Assembly: GCA_035546335.1 (NCBI GenBank)
Contig: DATKDP010000053.1
Coordinates: 43,291-107,290 of the forward strand
DNA length: 64,000 nucleotides
DNA from: DATKDP01 sp035546335
Lineage (GTDB): Bacteria > Acidobacteriota > Thermoanaerobaculia > Gp7-AA8
Reading direction: 5' to 3'
The notes beneath the pieces were generated by a model, which was not told the DNA's origin, did no database searches, and saw nothing but the letters and a program-made list of their open reading frames with translations. The first letter of the stretch is position 1, and each line of letters starts with the position of its first letter. The position numbers and the translations under genes are program-made. Below, piece after piece: positions 5,956 through 15,346 of the stretch.

Positions 5956-7965
5956 TTGCAGCGTATCGATGACGTGTCATTTCACCCATCGGACAAGAAC
6001 ATTTTGAAACCACAGACCGCCCGCCAACTCACGAAAGCAACCCTGCTCGGCGAGTTCCTGAAATCGACGACGTCGGCTCGGGTTACGATTCTCTTCGCGT
6101 TCCATGCCTTCGTATTCTCCGCCTGCTACTTTTTCGCCTGGCTCCTCCGCTTCGAGTTCGACATCCCGGCAGAATACCTCGATACCTTCCTCTGGAGTCT
6201 TCCGGGTGTCGTCGCGGTCCAGCTCATCGTCGGCGGTTTCTTCGGGTTCTTTCAGGGGTGGTGGCGCTATGTCGGAATCGCCGATGTCCTCCGTCTGGTG
6301 GCGGGCCTGACCACGGCTCTCGCGATTCTCATCGGACTCTGGTACCTCGCCGAGCTCCTCGGAACCGAACCGCAGGTCTCACGCGGAGCTCTTCTGATCG
6401 ACTGGGCCTTTGCGCTCCTTTTCCTTTTCGGCGCCCGCGTGCTCGTCCGCACCGCCAGGGACATGGCGCGTGGCGATCAGCCCGCAGAGAAAGCGAAGGT
6501 CGTGTTGATCATCGGTGCCGGCGATGCAGGGGAGCTTCTGGCGCGCGAGATCCAGCACCGGCCGCAACTCGGGCTGACGGTTGCCGCCTTCGTCGACGAT
6601 CAACGGAGAAAATGGGACTCCTACATTCGCGGAATTCGCGTCCTTGGTCCGATCTCCGAGATTCGGCGTATTGCCGACCAGACGGGTGCAACCGAGGCGT
6701 TCATCGCCATTCCGAGCGCATCAGGCCCCCGCATCCGCGAGATCATCCGGCACCTCGCCGATGCCCAGATGGAATTCAAGACCGTGCCCGGACTCGACAA
6801 GATCGTCCAGGGAAAAGTCCATGTGAGCCAGTTGCGGCCCGTGAACGTCGAGGATCTTCTTCGTCGCGAGCAGATCGTTCTCCCCGGCAACCCGGTTCGG
6901 GAGCTGGTCTTCGGCAGACGGGTTCTGATCACGGGTGCGGGAGGGACGATCGGCGCCGAGCTGGCGACACAGATCCTGGAGCTCGAGCCCGAGCAGCTCG
7001 TCCTGGTCGAGCGGTCGGAGCTCGCACTCTATGAATGCCTCAAGCGTCTGGCTCACGAGCGGGCATGGCTGCTGGACCGCCTCACCTCACATCTCGCCGA
7101 TGTTCGCGATCACGAAACGATGTCGCGAATTCTCGCCTCCCTCGAGCCTCGCATCGTCCTGCATGCCGCGGCTCACAAGCATGTACCGCTCGGCGAGAAA
7201 AACGTGGATGAGTACGTGCGCAACAATTGCCTGGCAGCTCGCAGTTTCGCAGAGCTGTGCGATCTGAACGGGGTCGAGCGCTTCGTCCTCATCTCCACCG
7301 ACAAAGCCATCCAGCCGTCGAGCGTCATGGGAGCCAGCAAGCGAGCGGCCGAGATCGCGCTGCTCGACGCCACCCGAGACGCTCGCATGAAGATGATCGT
7401 CGTACGCTTCGGCAATGTTTTGGGATCCTCCGGCAGCGTCATTCCCCTCTTCCTCGAACAGATCGCCGGCGGCGGACCGGTCACTGTCACGCATCCCGAT
7501 GTCGCCCGCTATTTTCTCCGCACTTCGGAAGCGATCTCTCTCGTTCTTCAGGCTGCGGCCATCGGAGAAGGAGGGCGCGTCCACATGCTCGACATGGGAG
7601 AGCCGGTACGAATCCTCGATCTGGCTCGCGACCTGATCCGCCTGTCGAACCATGCCGAGGACGAGATCCCGATCGAGTTCATCGGGCTACGACCCGGCGA
7701 GAAGCTCTTCGAAGAAATCAGTCTCCGCGGAGAGCTCATCCACCCCACCGCGCATCCTCAGATCGTTGTCACGGAAGCCCCTCAACCGGACTCTGCGACC
7801 GTTCGGCGCTGGCTCGGGCGCCTCGAGCTGGCGGCTGCACGGGATCCCGCAGGACTGATTCCAATCCTCACGGAACTGATCCCCGAATTTGAGCCCACCG
7901 CAGGGATAGCCGCCGCGGAGCCGGAACGGCAGGCCGATCTGACAGCTCGCCCCTGGCCAGCATGA
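5956..7965 (+). CDS. Membrane UDP-sugar 4,6-dehydratase (CapD/PglF/WbpM type)
   Basis: Up to 669 residues. Four hydrophobic segments occupy about residues 40-170, then a CoA-binding-like Rossmann region (V-L-I-I-G-A-G-D-A-G-E-L-L-A-R-E), then the extended SDR domain from about residue 316 (I-T-G-A-G-G-T-I-G-A-E-L). The catalytic segment is I-S-T-D-K-A-I-Q-P-S-S-V-M-G-A-S-K, with Met replacing the usual SDR Tyr as in this family. It likely converts UDP-GlcNAc to a 4-keto-6-deoxy sugar at the inner membrane. The minus-strand aminotransferase could aminate that product. Start is uncertain (TTG 5956, TTG 6004). The stop overlaps the next gene as ATGA. Confidence 0.9.
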   Translation: MQRIDDVSFHPSDKNILKPQTARQLTKATLLGEFLKSTTSARVTILFAFHAFVFSACYFFAWLLRFEFDIPAEYLDTFLWSLPGVVAVQLIVGGFFGFFQGWWRYVGIADVLRLVAGLTTALAILIGLWYLAELLGTEPQVSRGALLIDWAFALLFLFGARVLVRTARDMARGDQPAEKAKVVLIIGAGDAGELLAREIQHRPQLGLTVAAFVDDQRRKWDSYIRGIRVLGPISEIRRIADQTGATEAFIAIPSASGPRIREIIRHLADAQMEFKTVPGLDKIVQGKVHVSQLRPVNVEDLLRREQIVLPGNPVRELVFGRRVLITGAGGTIGAELATQILELEPEQLVLVERSELALYECLKRLAHERAWLLDRLTSHLADVRDHETMSRILASLEPRIVLHAAAHKHVPLGEKNVDEYVRNNCLAARSFAELCDLNGVERFVLISTDKAIQPSSVMGASKRAAEIALLDATRDARMKMIVVRFGNVLGSSGSVIPLFLEQIAGGGPVTVTHPDVARYFLRTSEAISLVLQAAAIGEGGRVHMLDMGEPVRILDLARDLIRLSNHAEDEIPIEFIGLRPGEKLFEEISLRGELIHPTAHPQIVVTEAPQPDSATVRRWLGRLELAAARDPAGLIPILTELIPEFEPTAGIAAAEPERQADLTARPWPA

Positions 7966-9395
7966 CGCGCCGCAAGCGAGGTGGAAAGAGGAGCGCGGCG
8001 CCGGCTGATCGACACAGCGCCGGAGAAGATACCCGCCCCGATGCACTTCGCCGCGATCAGCCCGGCGGCGATGATCAGACGGCTGCAGCTCCTCGTTTCG
8101 GATTCACCGAAACGCTGCACCGAACCATCGTCGTTCTGTTTCTCGTCGCCACGCCGATCGTCTTCTGGATCCCCGCGAAAGACCCGTTCGGGCTGCCGAA
8201 AGAAATTCTTTCCCGACTCGAGGGACTGCTCATTCTCGCGCTCGTGGGAACGGCGTGGATCCTCCGCGGGAAACTCCCGCCCGTCGGATCTCGCGATCCG
8301 AGGATTCTTCTCCCGATCGCTGCAGTGACCTGGACCGCCGTTGCTGCGCTCTTTTCGGATCAACCCCGCGCGAGCGTGTCGTCAGTCGTCACGGTGAGCC
8401 TCGCGGCAGTCATTTTTCTGGCCACCCTTCATGCGGCAAGAGCGATCGGCTCGCGCTTTGTTCATCTCGCGTTCATCCCGGCCGTCATCAACGCTTTACT
8501 CGCGTGGTCGCAGGGAGGATTCGGCTGGAATCCCATCCCCATGGAAGGCAGCGCAAGACCCGGAGCTCCGGCCCTCCTGGGAAACCCGAACGTCGCCGGA
8601 GCATTCCTGGCGGTTCCGGCACTCGCGGCGGTCGCAGCGGTGGTCGCGGCCAGACCGGGGCGGCGTCTGTTTCCCCTGCTGATCGCGGTCGTTCTCTTTG
8701 CGGGTCTGCTCTTCACGCTCACGCTGACCGCGATCATCGCCTATCTCGCCGGCCTGCTTCTTCTGTTCCTGGTGCGAGCACGCGGGCGCGCATTGGGGAT
8801 CGGGATCGCGATACTTTTCGTCGCTGTCGGGCTGCTGGCGCTCGAGCCGAGGATGCAGAAGCGCTTCCAGAAGATGCAGCAGGCGATCGAGACACGATCC
8901 TTCGATGCTCTGGTGACATTTCGGCTGACAGCCTTCGTGAGCGCAGCGCGCATGTTCGCCGATCATCCGATCACAGGAGTGGGTCCCGGGAGATTCTCCT
9001 GGAACTACTTCCACTACAAGAGCGTCGTGGAAAGCGACTATCCTCGGCTCTTTCCTCACGGACCGCGGCCCATGGCCATTTTCGGCGATGCGCACAACGA
9101 TCACCTTCAGGTTCTCGCCGAGACGGGGGCTCCCGGTTATGCGATTCTCCTGATCGCGCTCGCTGTCGTGGCGCGCGAGACGTTCCGCCGGCGACTCCCG
9201 GGCTTGTCCACAGACGACGATCGCGAATCCATCGACAGCCGGAAGCTGGCTCGCGTCCTTGCTCTCCCTCTGGCCGGATGTTTCGCCGTCCTGGCGATGG
9301 GGCAGTTCCCGCTGCAGCTCGCAGCGCCGCGCCTGATGATTCTGACCTTCGCAGCGATCTGCCTCGCATGGAGTGAGGATGCTCCGCCTGAGTAA
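7962..9395 (+). CDS. O-antigen ligase/polymerase-like (Wzy_C) membrane protein
   Basis: This 477-residue polytopic protein has about ten hydrophobic segments and a large periplasmic loop. The loop carries the family signature: P-I-T-G-V-G-P-G-R-F-S, then A-H-N-D-H-L-Q-V-L-A-E-T-G-A-P-G-Y. Family members polymerise repeat units or ligate glycans to a carrier. Its ATG overlaps the dehydratase stop, and the TPR partner overlaps its 3' end. Confidence 0.85.
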   Translation: MTRRKRGGKRSAAPADRHSAGEDTRPDALRRDQPGGDDQTAAAPRFGFTETLHRTIVVLFLVATPIVFWIPAKDPFGLPKEILSRLEGLLILALVGTAWILRGKLPPVGSRDPRILLPIAAVTWTAVAALFSDQPRASVSSVVTVSLAAVIFLATLHAARAIGSRFVHLAFIPAVINALLAWSQGGFGWNPIPMEGSARPGAPALLGNPNVAGAFLAVPALAAVAAVVAARPGRRLFPLLIAVVLFAGLLFTLTLTAIIAYLAGLLLLFLVRARGRALGIGIAILFVAVGLLALEPRMQKRFQKMQQAIETRSFDALVTFRLTAFVSAARMFADHPITGVGPGRFSWNYFHYKSVVESDYPRLFPHGPRPMAIFGDAHNDHLQVLAETGAPGYAILLIALAVVARETFRRRLPGLSTDDDRESIDSRKLARVLALPLAGCFAVLAMGQFPLQLAAPRLMILTFAAICLAWSEDAPPE

Positions 9396-9861
9396 GATCG
9401 TCGCCGTCATCGCATTGAATGCGGCGGTCGTGGCATCGATCCACGACCTCTGCGTCGTTCCACTGCGCTGCAACATCGACGCGAAGAATCATCAGGAAGA
9501 GACGATTCGTCTGCTCGACACTGCCGATCCGGTCCGACGAGCCATGCGCGCACGCACGACCCTCGACAACGTCCGCGCCGCACAGACCGAATGCCGAACG
9601 AGCCTGGATCTTGTGATGATCGAGGCAGCGAATCTCCGTGCACTCAATCGCAATCTCGAAGCAATCGACGCCTACCGCCGTGCGCTTCGACTCGCTCAGC
9701 GCCCGGAGATCTACTTCAACCTCGGTGAGACCCAGGCCGTCGAAGGGGAGAGCTCCGGCGCGGTGGCGAGCCTCGCGGAGGCCTGCCGATTCGATCCGCG
9801 TTATTGTGACGCCATCGCCGATTCCACCCTGCGTGACGAGGTGAAAAGGCGTTTGCGATGA
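9373..9861 (+). CDS. Small TPR protein with N-terminal anchor
   Basis: This 162-residue protein has an N-terminal hydrophobic segment (K-I-V-A-V-I-A-L-N-A-A-V-V-A-S-I) followed by TPR-like helices (A-I-D-A-Y-R-R-A-L-R-L, I-Y-F-N-L-G-E-T-Q-A-V-E-G). It starts at GTG 9373, or ATG 9379, inside the end of the ligase gene. TPR proteins often accompany Wzy/ligase proteins and may tether them, but its role is inferred from position. Confidence 0.7.
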   Translation: MRMLRLSKIVAVIALNAAVVASIHDLCVVPLRCNIDAKNHQEETIRLLDTADPVRRAMRARTTLDNVRAAQTECRTSLDLVMIEAANLRALNRNLEAIDAYRRALRLAQRPEIYFNLGETQAVEGESSGAVASLAEACRFDPRYCDAIADSTLRDEVKRRLR

Positions 9862-9894
9862 TGCGCCGCTGCCGCTGTTTCTGCGTGGAGCGCG

Positions 9895-10917
9895 CTACGC
9901 CGAGCGGGCCGCCCTTCGATGCACTCTGACGATTCCCCGGAACACCAGCGCATGGACGGCGAGCAGGGCCAGAAGCAGCAAAAGACGCTCGCTTCGTTCG
10001 AGACTTTCGTACCGGAGCGCGGCCATCGAACTGACGAATGCGAGCGCGGACCAGAGTGCGGTCACCGATGGATGTGACCACCCGGCTATCGTCAGCAACT
10101 GATAGAAGTGCTTCCGATGCGCTTCGAAAATTCGATCGCCTCGAGCGATTCGCCGGATCAATGTGGCCGATGTGTCGCACAGAAACGGAAGCAGCGGGAG
10201 CGCCGCGGCGATGAACGGCGTTCCTCCCTCCCAGACCCGCAGCACGAGGAGGGCGAGAAGCAGGCCGAGCGCTCCGCTGCCGACATCCCCCAGGAAGATC
10301 GAGGCGCGTGGAAAGTTCCATGGTAGAAACCCTCCGGCCGCACCAGCCACCGCCAGCGCGAGAATCGCTGCTCCCGCATCACCGTTCCGGATGGAAAAGA
10401 TCGCCAGGACGAGGCTGCAGAGGATCGCTTCAGTCGAGGCGATTCCGTCGATTCCGTCCATGAAATTGAAGGCGTTGGAAACGCCGACCATCCAGAAGAG
10501 CATTGCCGTCGCGATCAGCCAGTAGGGCACGTCCACGATCACGGTGCCTTGCTGGGCCGCTCCACCCCCGGCGCCGGCGATGACCACGCCGGCGAGCACG
10601 ACCTGGACGATCAGTTTGATAGTCGCCGGAAGGCGCACCAGATCGTCGGCCAATCCGAGAATGGCCATGCCGATCACGGCGACCATGGGAGCGATCCAGA
10701 ACAGCGCGCGCGCCTCTGCGAAAACCGCGCTGGTGGCGACGATCGCCACGACGATGGCGATTCCGCCGCTGCGCGGTGTCGGCACCTGGTGAGAGCTCCG
10801 CTCGTTCGGTATATCGAGCGATCGTCGGCGGGCCCATCGCCGAACCACCGGCGTCAGCAGCACCGACAGTGCGAAGGAAAGGAGCAGCGGCGGCAGGATC
10901 GAAGCGATGGCCGTCAC
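9895..10917 (-). CDS. Undecaprenyl-phosphate sugar-1-phosphate transferase (WecA/MraY family)
   Basis: This 340-residue integral membrane protein of about ten helices has the PNPT motifs: V-P-T-P-R-S-G-G-I-A, G-L-A-D-D, N-A-F-N-F-M-D-G-I-D-G-I-A, F-L-G-D-V-G-S and E-A-H-R-K-H-F-Y-Q-L-L. It would transfer a UDP-activated sugar phosphate to the lipid carrier, starting repeat-unit assembly. The last gene of the minus-strand sugar operon, it converges with the TPR gene. Confidence 0.92.
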   Translation of the reverse strand: MTAIASILPPLLLSFALSVLLTPVVRRWARRRSLDIPNERSSHQVPTPRSGGIAIVVAIVATSAVFAEARALFWIAPMVAVIGMAILGLADDLVRLPATIKLIVQVVLAGVVIAGAGGGAAQQGTVIVDVPYWLIATAMLFWMVGVSNAFNFMDGIDGIASTEAILCSLVLAIFSIRNGDAGAAILALAVAGAAGGFLPWNFPRASIFLGDVGSGALGLLLALLVLRVWEGGTPFIAAALPLLPFLCDTSATLIRRIARGDRIFEAHRKHFYQLLTIAGWSHPSVTALWSALAFVSSMAALRYESLERSERLLLLLALLAVHALVFRGIVRVHRRAARSA

Positions 10918-10947
10918 AGGGGCACCTCTCGACGAGCGATCACTGGT

Positions 10948-11961
10948 TCATCCCTCGAGACCGTAATACCGCCTGTACCAGGCGACGAATCTCGGGATTC
11001 CGACTTCGATCGGAGTCGTCGGCTCGAAGCCGACCGCCGCAGTGAGATCAGCGATCTCGGCGTACGTGGCGGGGACGTCGCCAGGCTGCATCGGCAGCAG
11101 ATCGATCTTCGCTTTCATCCCCAGCGCTTCTTCGAGCACCGCAACGAACCGCGTCAGATCGACTGGCCGGTGGTTGCCGATGTTGTAGAGCCGGTAGGGA
11201 GCGGCGCTCGTTGCCGGGTCCGGATCCTGGCCGCTCCACGCCTCGTTCGGCCGGGGAACATGATCGATCACGCGAACCACTCCATCGACGATATCGTCGA
11301 TGTAGGTGAAATCGCGCTCCATCCGGCCGTGATTGTAGAGCTCGATCGGCCTCCCCTCGAGAATCGCCTTCGTGAACTTGAACAAGGCCATGTCGGGTCG
11401 ACCCCATGGCCCATACACGGTGAAGAATCTCAGCCCGGTGACCGGAAGCCTGAACAGATGGCTGTACGTATGCGCCATCAGCTCGTTCGCCTTCTTCGTG
11501 GAAGCATAGAGACTCAGTGGATGATCCACGTTGTCGTGGACGGAAAAGGGCATCCGTGTGTTCGCCCCGTAGACGGAGCTGGATGACGCGAAAACGAGAT
11601 GGCGAACATCGGTTGCGCGACAGCCTTCGAGCACATTGAGGAAGCCCGCGATGTTGCTGCCGACATAGGCTCGCGGATTCGTGAGTGAATACCGCACGCC
11701 CGCCTGCGCCGCCAGATTCACGACGACCTCCGGACGTTGCTCGCCAAAGAGCGCCCGCATCGCGGACTCGTCCTCCAGATCCCCTCGAATGAAGTCGAAC
11801 GCCTCATGACACCGCAGCTCGTTCAGTCGAGCGGTTTTCAGCTCGGGATCGTAGTAGTCGCTCAGATTGTCGACTCCGACGACCTCGTCATTCCGCTCGA
11901 GCAGGCGCCGGCTCAGATGAAACCCGATGAAACCGGCGGCTCCCGTGACCATCACTTTCAT
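10948..11961 (-). CDS. UDP-glucuronate 4-epimerase-like NAD sugar epimerase
   Basis: This 337-residue extended SDR has the nucleotide motif V-T-G-A-A-G-F-I-G, the segment V-G-V-D-N-L-S-D-Y-Y-D-P-E-L-K typical of CapI-type uronate epimerases, S-S-S-S-V-Y-G and the catalytic Y-A-S-T-K. The ATG at 11961 overlaps the rhomboid stop as ATGA; the frame stays open to 12249 but lacks the fold there. It would supply UDP-galacturonate. Confidence 0.88.
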   Translation of the reverse strand: MKVMVTGAAGFIGFHLSRRLLERNDEVVGVDNLSDYYDPELKTARLNELRCHEAFDFIRGDLEDESAMRALFGEQRPEVVVNLAAQAGVRYSLTNPRAYVGSNIAGFLNVLEGCRATDVRHLVFASSSSVYGANTRMPFSVHDNVDHPLSLYASTKKANELMAHTYSHLFRLPVTGLRFFTVYGPWGRPDMALFKFTKAILEGRPIELYNHGRMERDFTYIDDIVDGVVRVIDHVPRPNEAWSGQDPDPATSAAPYRLYNIGNHRPVDLTRFVAVLEEALGMKAKIDLLPMQPGDVPATYAEIADLTAAVGFEPTTPIEVGIPRFVAWYRRYYGLEG

Positions 11962-12677
11962 CGACCCGCCTCGCTCTCTTCCCCTCTCACGCCATTCGCC
12001 GGAGAGCCGCGGCCGAGGAGAAGTCCGACCAGCACTCCGAAAACGAATCCACCCACATGCGCCCACCAGGCAACGCCCGCAACCTCCTCGGTTCCCTGCG
12101 CCGAGGCGAGCGATAGCCACCCGCTGCTGAACTGTAGCGCAAACCAGATCGGAAGAAACACGAGCGCCGGAACCTCGGCGATGGCCCAGGAGATCACAAC
12201 CGGGAAGAGTGTCACCACCCTGGCGAACGGTTGGAGACAGAGAGAGCACCCGAGAATGGCCGCAATGCTCCCTGAGGCACCGATCGAAGGGATCTCCGAG
12301 AGGGGGAAGACGAATGCGTGGGTAATGCTTCCCGCCGCCCCTCCGGCGACGAAGAAGAGGAGGTAGCGAGCGCGGCCCAGCCGATGCTCCACGGCGCCGC
12401 CGAAAATCGAGAGATAGAGCAGATTGCCGCCGAGATGGAGCAGTCCGCCATGAAGGAAGAGCGATGTGATCAGGGTCGCCACCGACTCCACGCCGAGGTA
12501 ACCGAACTGTGAGGGATAAAAGAATCGTGCGGGAATGAACCCGAACACCGTCACTAGGATCTCGCCATAGGAACCGCTGAAGAGCTGCGAGAGGAACATC
12601 ACCACGATCACGGCCAGCAGCGAGCGCGTGACGATCGGATATGTTTGCGGCTCGAGCGTCTGCCGGAGCGGGATCAT
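11958..12677 (-). CDS. Rhomboid-family intramembrane serine protease
   Basis: This 239-residue protein has six or seven membrane helices. Diagnostic elements are L-F-L-H-G-G-L-L-H-L-G-G-N in helix 2, the catalytic Ser in I-G-A-S-G-S-I-A-A-I-L-G and the catalytic His in W-A-H-V-G-G-F-V-F-G. Rhomboids cut substrates within the membrane. Both ends overlap sugar genes by four bases (ATGA), so it is made together with them. Its substrate is unknown. The ATG at 12677 is chosen over an upstream open frame. Confidence 0.92.
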   Translation of the reverse strand: MIPLRQTLEPQTYPIVTRSLLAVIVVMFLSQLFSGSYGEILVTVFGFIPARFFYPSQFGYLGVESVATLITSLFLHGGLLHLGGNLLYLSIFGGAVEHRLGRARYLLFFVAGGAAGSITHAFVFPLSEIPSIGASGSIAAILGCSLCLQPFARVVTLFPVVISWAIAEVPALVFLPIWFALQFSSGWLSLASAQGTEEVAGVAWWAHVGGFVFGVLVGLLLGRGSPANGVRGEESEAGR

Positions 12678-13795
12678 CGAATTCCGCGCTCGATCGTCGA
12701 AACCACCTCGCGCATCTGATCGAGCGTCAGCTCGGGATAGATGGGAATCGCCAGCGTCTGCTGCGAAGCCGCCACCGCGTTGGGAAACTCGTTCCGAGCG
12801 GTCGGCAGATCTCGAAAGCAGTGCTGATGCGGCAGCGGAACAGGGTAATACACTTCGCACCCGATCGAGGCCTCCCTGAGGGCTGCCATCGCCCGATCGC
12901 GGATCGAGGCTTCAGGAAAGCGAATCACGAACTGGTTGAAGACGTGACGGCGTCGTGGCAGCACTTCCGGCAGGACGACGCGATCGGCGATCTCACTCTC
13001 GGCGAACAGGCCCCGGTAGAGATCGGCGTTTCGCTGACGCCCTTTCGTCCATTCATCGAGATACTGCAGCTTGATGTGGAGAATTGCGGCCTGCAGCGCG
13101 TCGATGCGGAAGTTTCCTCCGACCGAGTGATGGTAGTACTTCGGTCTCATCCCGTGAACTCTGTAATCGATCAGTTTTTCATACATCTCCCGATCGCTCG
13201 TCGTGACAGCTCCCGCATCCCCGAACGCTCCGAGATTCTTCGAGGGGAAGAACGAAAAACAGGCGAGCGGGGCGAGCGAGCCGGCACGACGCTCAGCGAT
13301 CCCCCCTCCCACGGCCTGGGCGGCATCCTCGATGACGGCGAATCCAGCGGGCCCGGCGATGCGATCGATCGCCTCCATGTCGGCGCACTGGCCGAAGAGG
13401 TGAACGGGAATGATCGCCCTGGTCCGGCTGCTGACGAGCGGTTCGATCTGCCGAGGATCGATGTTGTAGGAAATCGGGTCGATGTCGACGAACACCGGAA
13501 TGCCGCCGAGCCGCTCGACGACCCCGGCGGTCGCGAAAAACGAGTAGGCGGGGACGATCACCTCGTCTCCCGGCTCGAGTCCGAGCACCATCAGGGCGAT
13601 CAGAAGGGCATCGGTTCCTGACGAGACACCGACCGCATGCGGCGCCTGGCAATAGGCAGCGAAATCGCGCTCGAAGTCCTCGACTCGTTTGCCCAGAATG
13701 AACGCCTGCGACTCGTAGACCTCTTCTGTGACACGGAGAACGTCTTCGCGAATCGCGGAATACTGTTTTTTCAGGTCGAGCAGCGGAATCGCCAT
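12674..13795 (-). CDS. DegT/DnrJ/EryC1/StrS-family sugar aminotransferase
   Basis: This 373-residue type I PLP fold reads I-P-L-L-D-L-K-K-Q-Y at the start, S-S-G-T-D-A-L-L-I-A-L for cofactor phosphate, D-A-A-Q-A-V-G-G, and the Schiff-base Lys in F-F-P-S-K-N-L-G-A-F-G-D-A-G. It transaminates a nucleotide keto-sugar. The natural substrate would be the product of the 4,6-dehydratase at 5956-7965, giving a 4-amino-4,6-dideoxy sugar as in bacillosamine pathways; that link is inference. First of four closely coupled genes. Confidence 0.93.
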   Translation of the reverse strand: MAIPLLDLKKQYSAIREDVLRVTEEVYESQAFILGKRVEDFERDFAAYCQAPHAVGVSSGTDALLIALMVLGLEPGDEVIVPAYSFFATAGVVERLGGIPVFVDIDPISYNIDPRQIEPLVSSRTRAIIPVHLFGQCADMEAIDRIAGPAGFAVIEDAAQAVGGGIAERRAGSLAPLACFSFFPSKNLGAFGDAGAVTTSDREMYEKLIDYRVHGMRPKYYHHSVGGNFRIDALQAAILHIKLQYLDEWTKGRQRNADLYRGLFAESEIADRVVLPEVLPRRRHVFNQFVIRFPEASIRDRAMAALREASIGCEVYYPVPLPHQHCFRDLPTARNEFPNAVAASQQTLAIPIYPELTLDQMREVVSTIERGIR

Positions 13796-13846
13796 GGCGG
13801 CGCGATTCTATGCCGGCCGATCGCGTCGTGCAACGAAGCAGACACA

Positions 13847-15346
13847 CTAGCCTCGCCAGTTCCCGATCGTTTCCCACACCGACGGGATCGACGGTCCGCT
13901 CCCCGCAGCTCGATCTTTGCGATCGCCGGATCGCTGCTCGCCGAGAACCGCCGCGAGCGCGACGAGGTGCGCATCGGGTGGCCGCAGGGCGAGATCGCCG
14001 GCATGGCGTACGAGCAGCTCGGTATCGACCTCGCCGGCAATGAAGGAGGGGTGCATGATGACTCTGCGGAGGAACGACGCATTCGTTTTCACGCCGAGGA
14101 TCGGATAGTCCGAGAGCGCCGCGGCGAGCCGAGCGATCGAGGCTTCTCGCGTCTCCCCATGCGCAATCACTTTCGCCAGCAGCGGGTCGTAGTGGACCGA
14201 CACTTCGCTTCCCGCAGCGATCCCCGAATCGACCCGGATACCGGGCCCCGAGGGCTCGCGATAGACGGAAATCGTTCCCGTCTGCGGCAGGAAGCGATCA
14301 TCGGGATCCTCGGCATAGATCCGGCACTCGACCGCATGTCCTCGCTGTGCCAGATCTTCCTGATTCCACGGAGTCCGCTCCCCACCAGCTACCAGAATCT
14401 GAGCGCGCACGAGATCGATGCCGAGCGCCATCTCCGTGACCGGATGTTCGACCTGCAGGCGCGTGTTCATTTCGAGGAAGTAATGATGGCCGTCATCGGT
14501 GAGGAGGAACTCCACGGTCCCCGCATTGACGTAGCCGGCCGCCCTCGCCGCTGAGATCGCCGACTCCGACATTTTCTCCCGAAGCTCGCTCGAATAGTGT
14601 GGGGCAGGTGTTTCCTCGATGACTTTCTGATGTCTCCGCTGGATCGAGCAGTCACGCTCGAACAGGTGGAGCATGTTCCCCTCGGCATCGCCGAAAATCT
14701 GAATCTCCACATGCCGCGGCCGCTCGATGAATCGCTCGAGAAGCAGTCGCTCGTCTCCGAACGCCTTGAGCGCCTCACGGCGAGCCGATTCGATCGCCGG
14801 GACCAGCTCCCCTGCGCTCCGGACGACCTTCATCCCTTTCCCACCTCCCCCCGCCGACGCTTTCACGAGAAGAGGAAAGCCGATCCGCTCTCCCTGATCG
14901 ACGAGCGTCTCATCCGACTGGTCGTCGCCATGATAGCCGGGCACGACAGGGACTCCGGCTCGCTCCATGAGCGTGCGCGATGCCGCCTTGGAGCCCACCA
15001 GTTCAATCGAGTCGGACCGCGGTCCAATGAAGACGATTCCGATCTCCTCGCAGGCTGCGGCAAGCTCGGCGCGTTCGGATAGAAATCCGTATCCGGGATG
15101 GATGGCGTCCGCACGGCTCGTTCGAGCCGCGTCGATGATCGAGGCGACATCGAGATACGTTTCGCGAGCGTCGCCGGTCCCCAGAGAGACGGTCGAATCG
15201 AACAGACGTCCGGCAGGAATGCCGATGTCGTCCTCGGCATGAGCGAGCACCGATGCGATTCCCATCTCGCGGCAGGTCCGCGCGATCCGGACCGCGATCT
15301 CGCCCCGATTCGGGACCATGACTCTTCGAATCGTCCTGCGGCTCAT
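13847..15346 (-). CDS. Acyl-CoA carboxylase biotin-carboxylase subunit lacking BCCP domain
   Basis: This 499-residue protein starts R-V-M-V-P-N-R-G-E-I-A-V-R-I and has the ATP-grasp loop A-S-A-G-G-G-G-K-G-M-K, H-V-E-I-Q-I-F-G-D, E-R-D-C-S-I-Q-R-R-H-Q-K, and E-M-N-T-R-L-Q-V-E-H. It ends W-E-T-I-G-N-W-R-G, the stretch that in methylcrotonyl-CoA carboxylase alpha leads into about 150 more residues including the biotin carrier. No carrier Met-Lys-Met occurs here or in the 50-base gap that follows. It overlaps the crotonase stop by four bases. Either a separate carrier exists or the gene is truncated. Confidence 0.88.
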   Translation of the reverse strand: MSRRTIRRVMVPNRGEIAVRIARTCREMGIASVLAHAEDDIGIPAGRLFDSTVSLGTGDARETYLDVASIIDAARTSRADAIHPGYGFLSERAELAAACEEIGIVFIGPRSDSIELVGSKAASRTLMERAGVPVVPGYHGDDQSDETLVDQGERIGFPLLVKASAGGGGKGMKVVRSAGELVPAIESARREALKAFGDERLLLERFIERPRHVEIQIFGDAEGNMLHLFERDCSIQRRHQKVIEETPAPHYSSELREKMSESAISAARAAGYVNAGTVEFLLTDDGHHYFLEMNTRLQVEHPVTEMALGIDLVRAQILVAGGERTPWNQEDLAQRGHAVECRIYAEDPDDRFLPQTGTISVYREPSGPGIRVDSGIAAGSEVSVHYDPLLAKVIAHGETREASIARLAAALSDYPILGVKTNASFLRRVIMHPSFIAGEVDTELLVRHAGDLALRPPDAHLVALAAVLGEQRSGDRKDRAAGSGPSIPSVWETIGNWRG

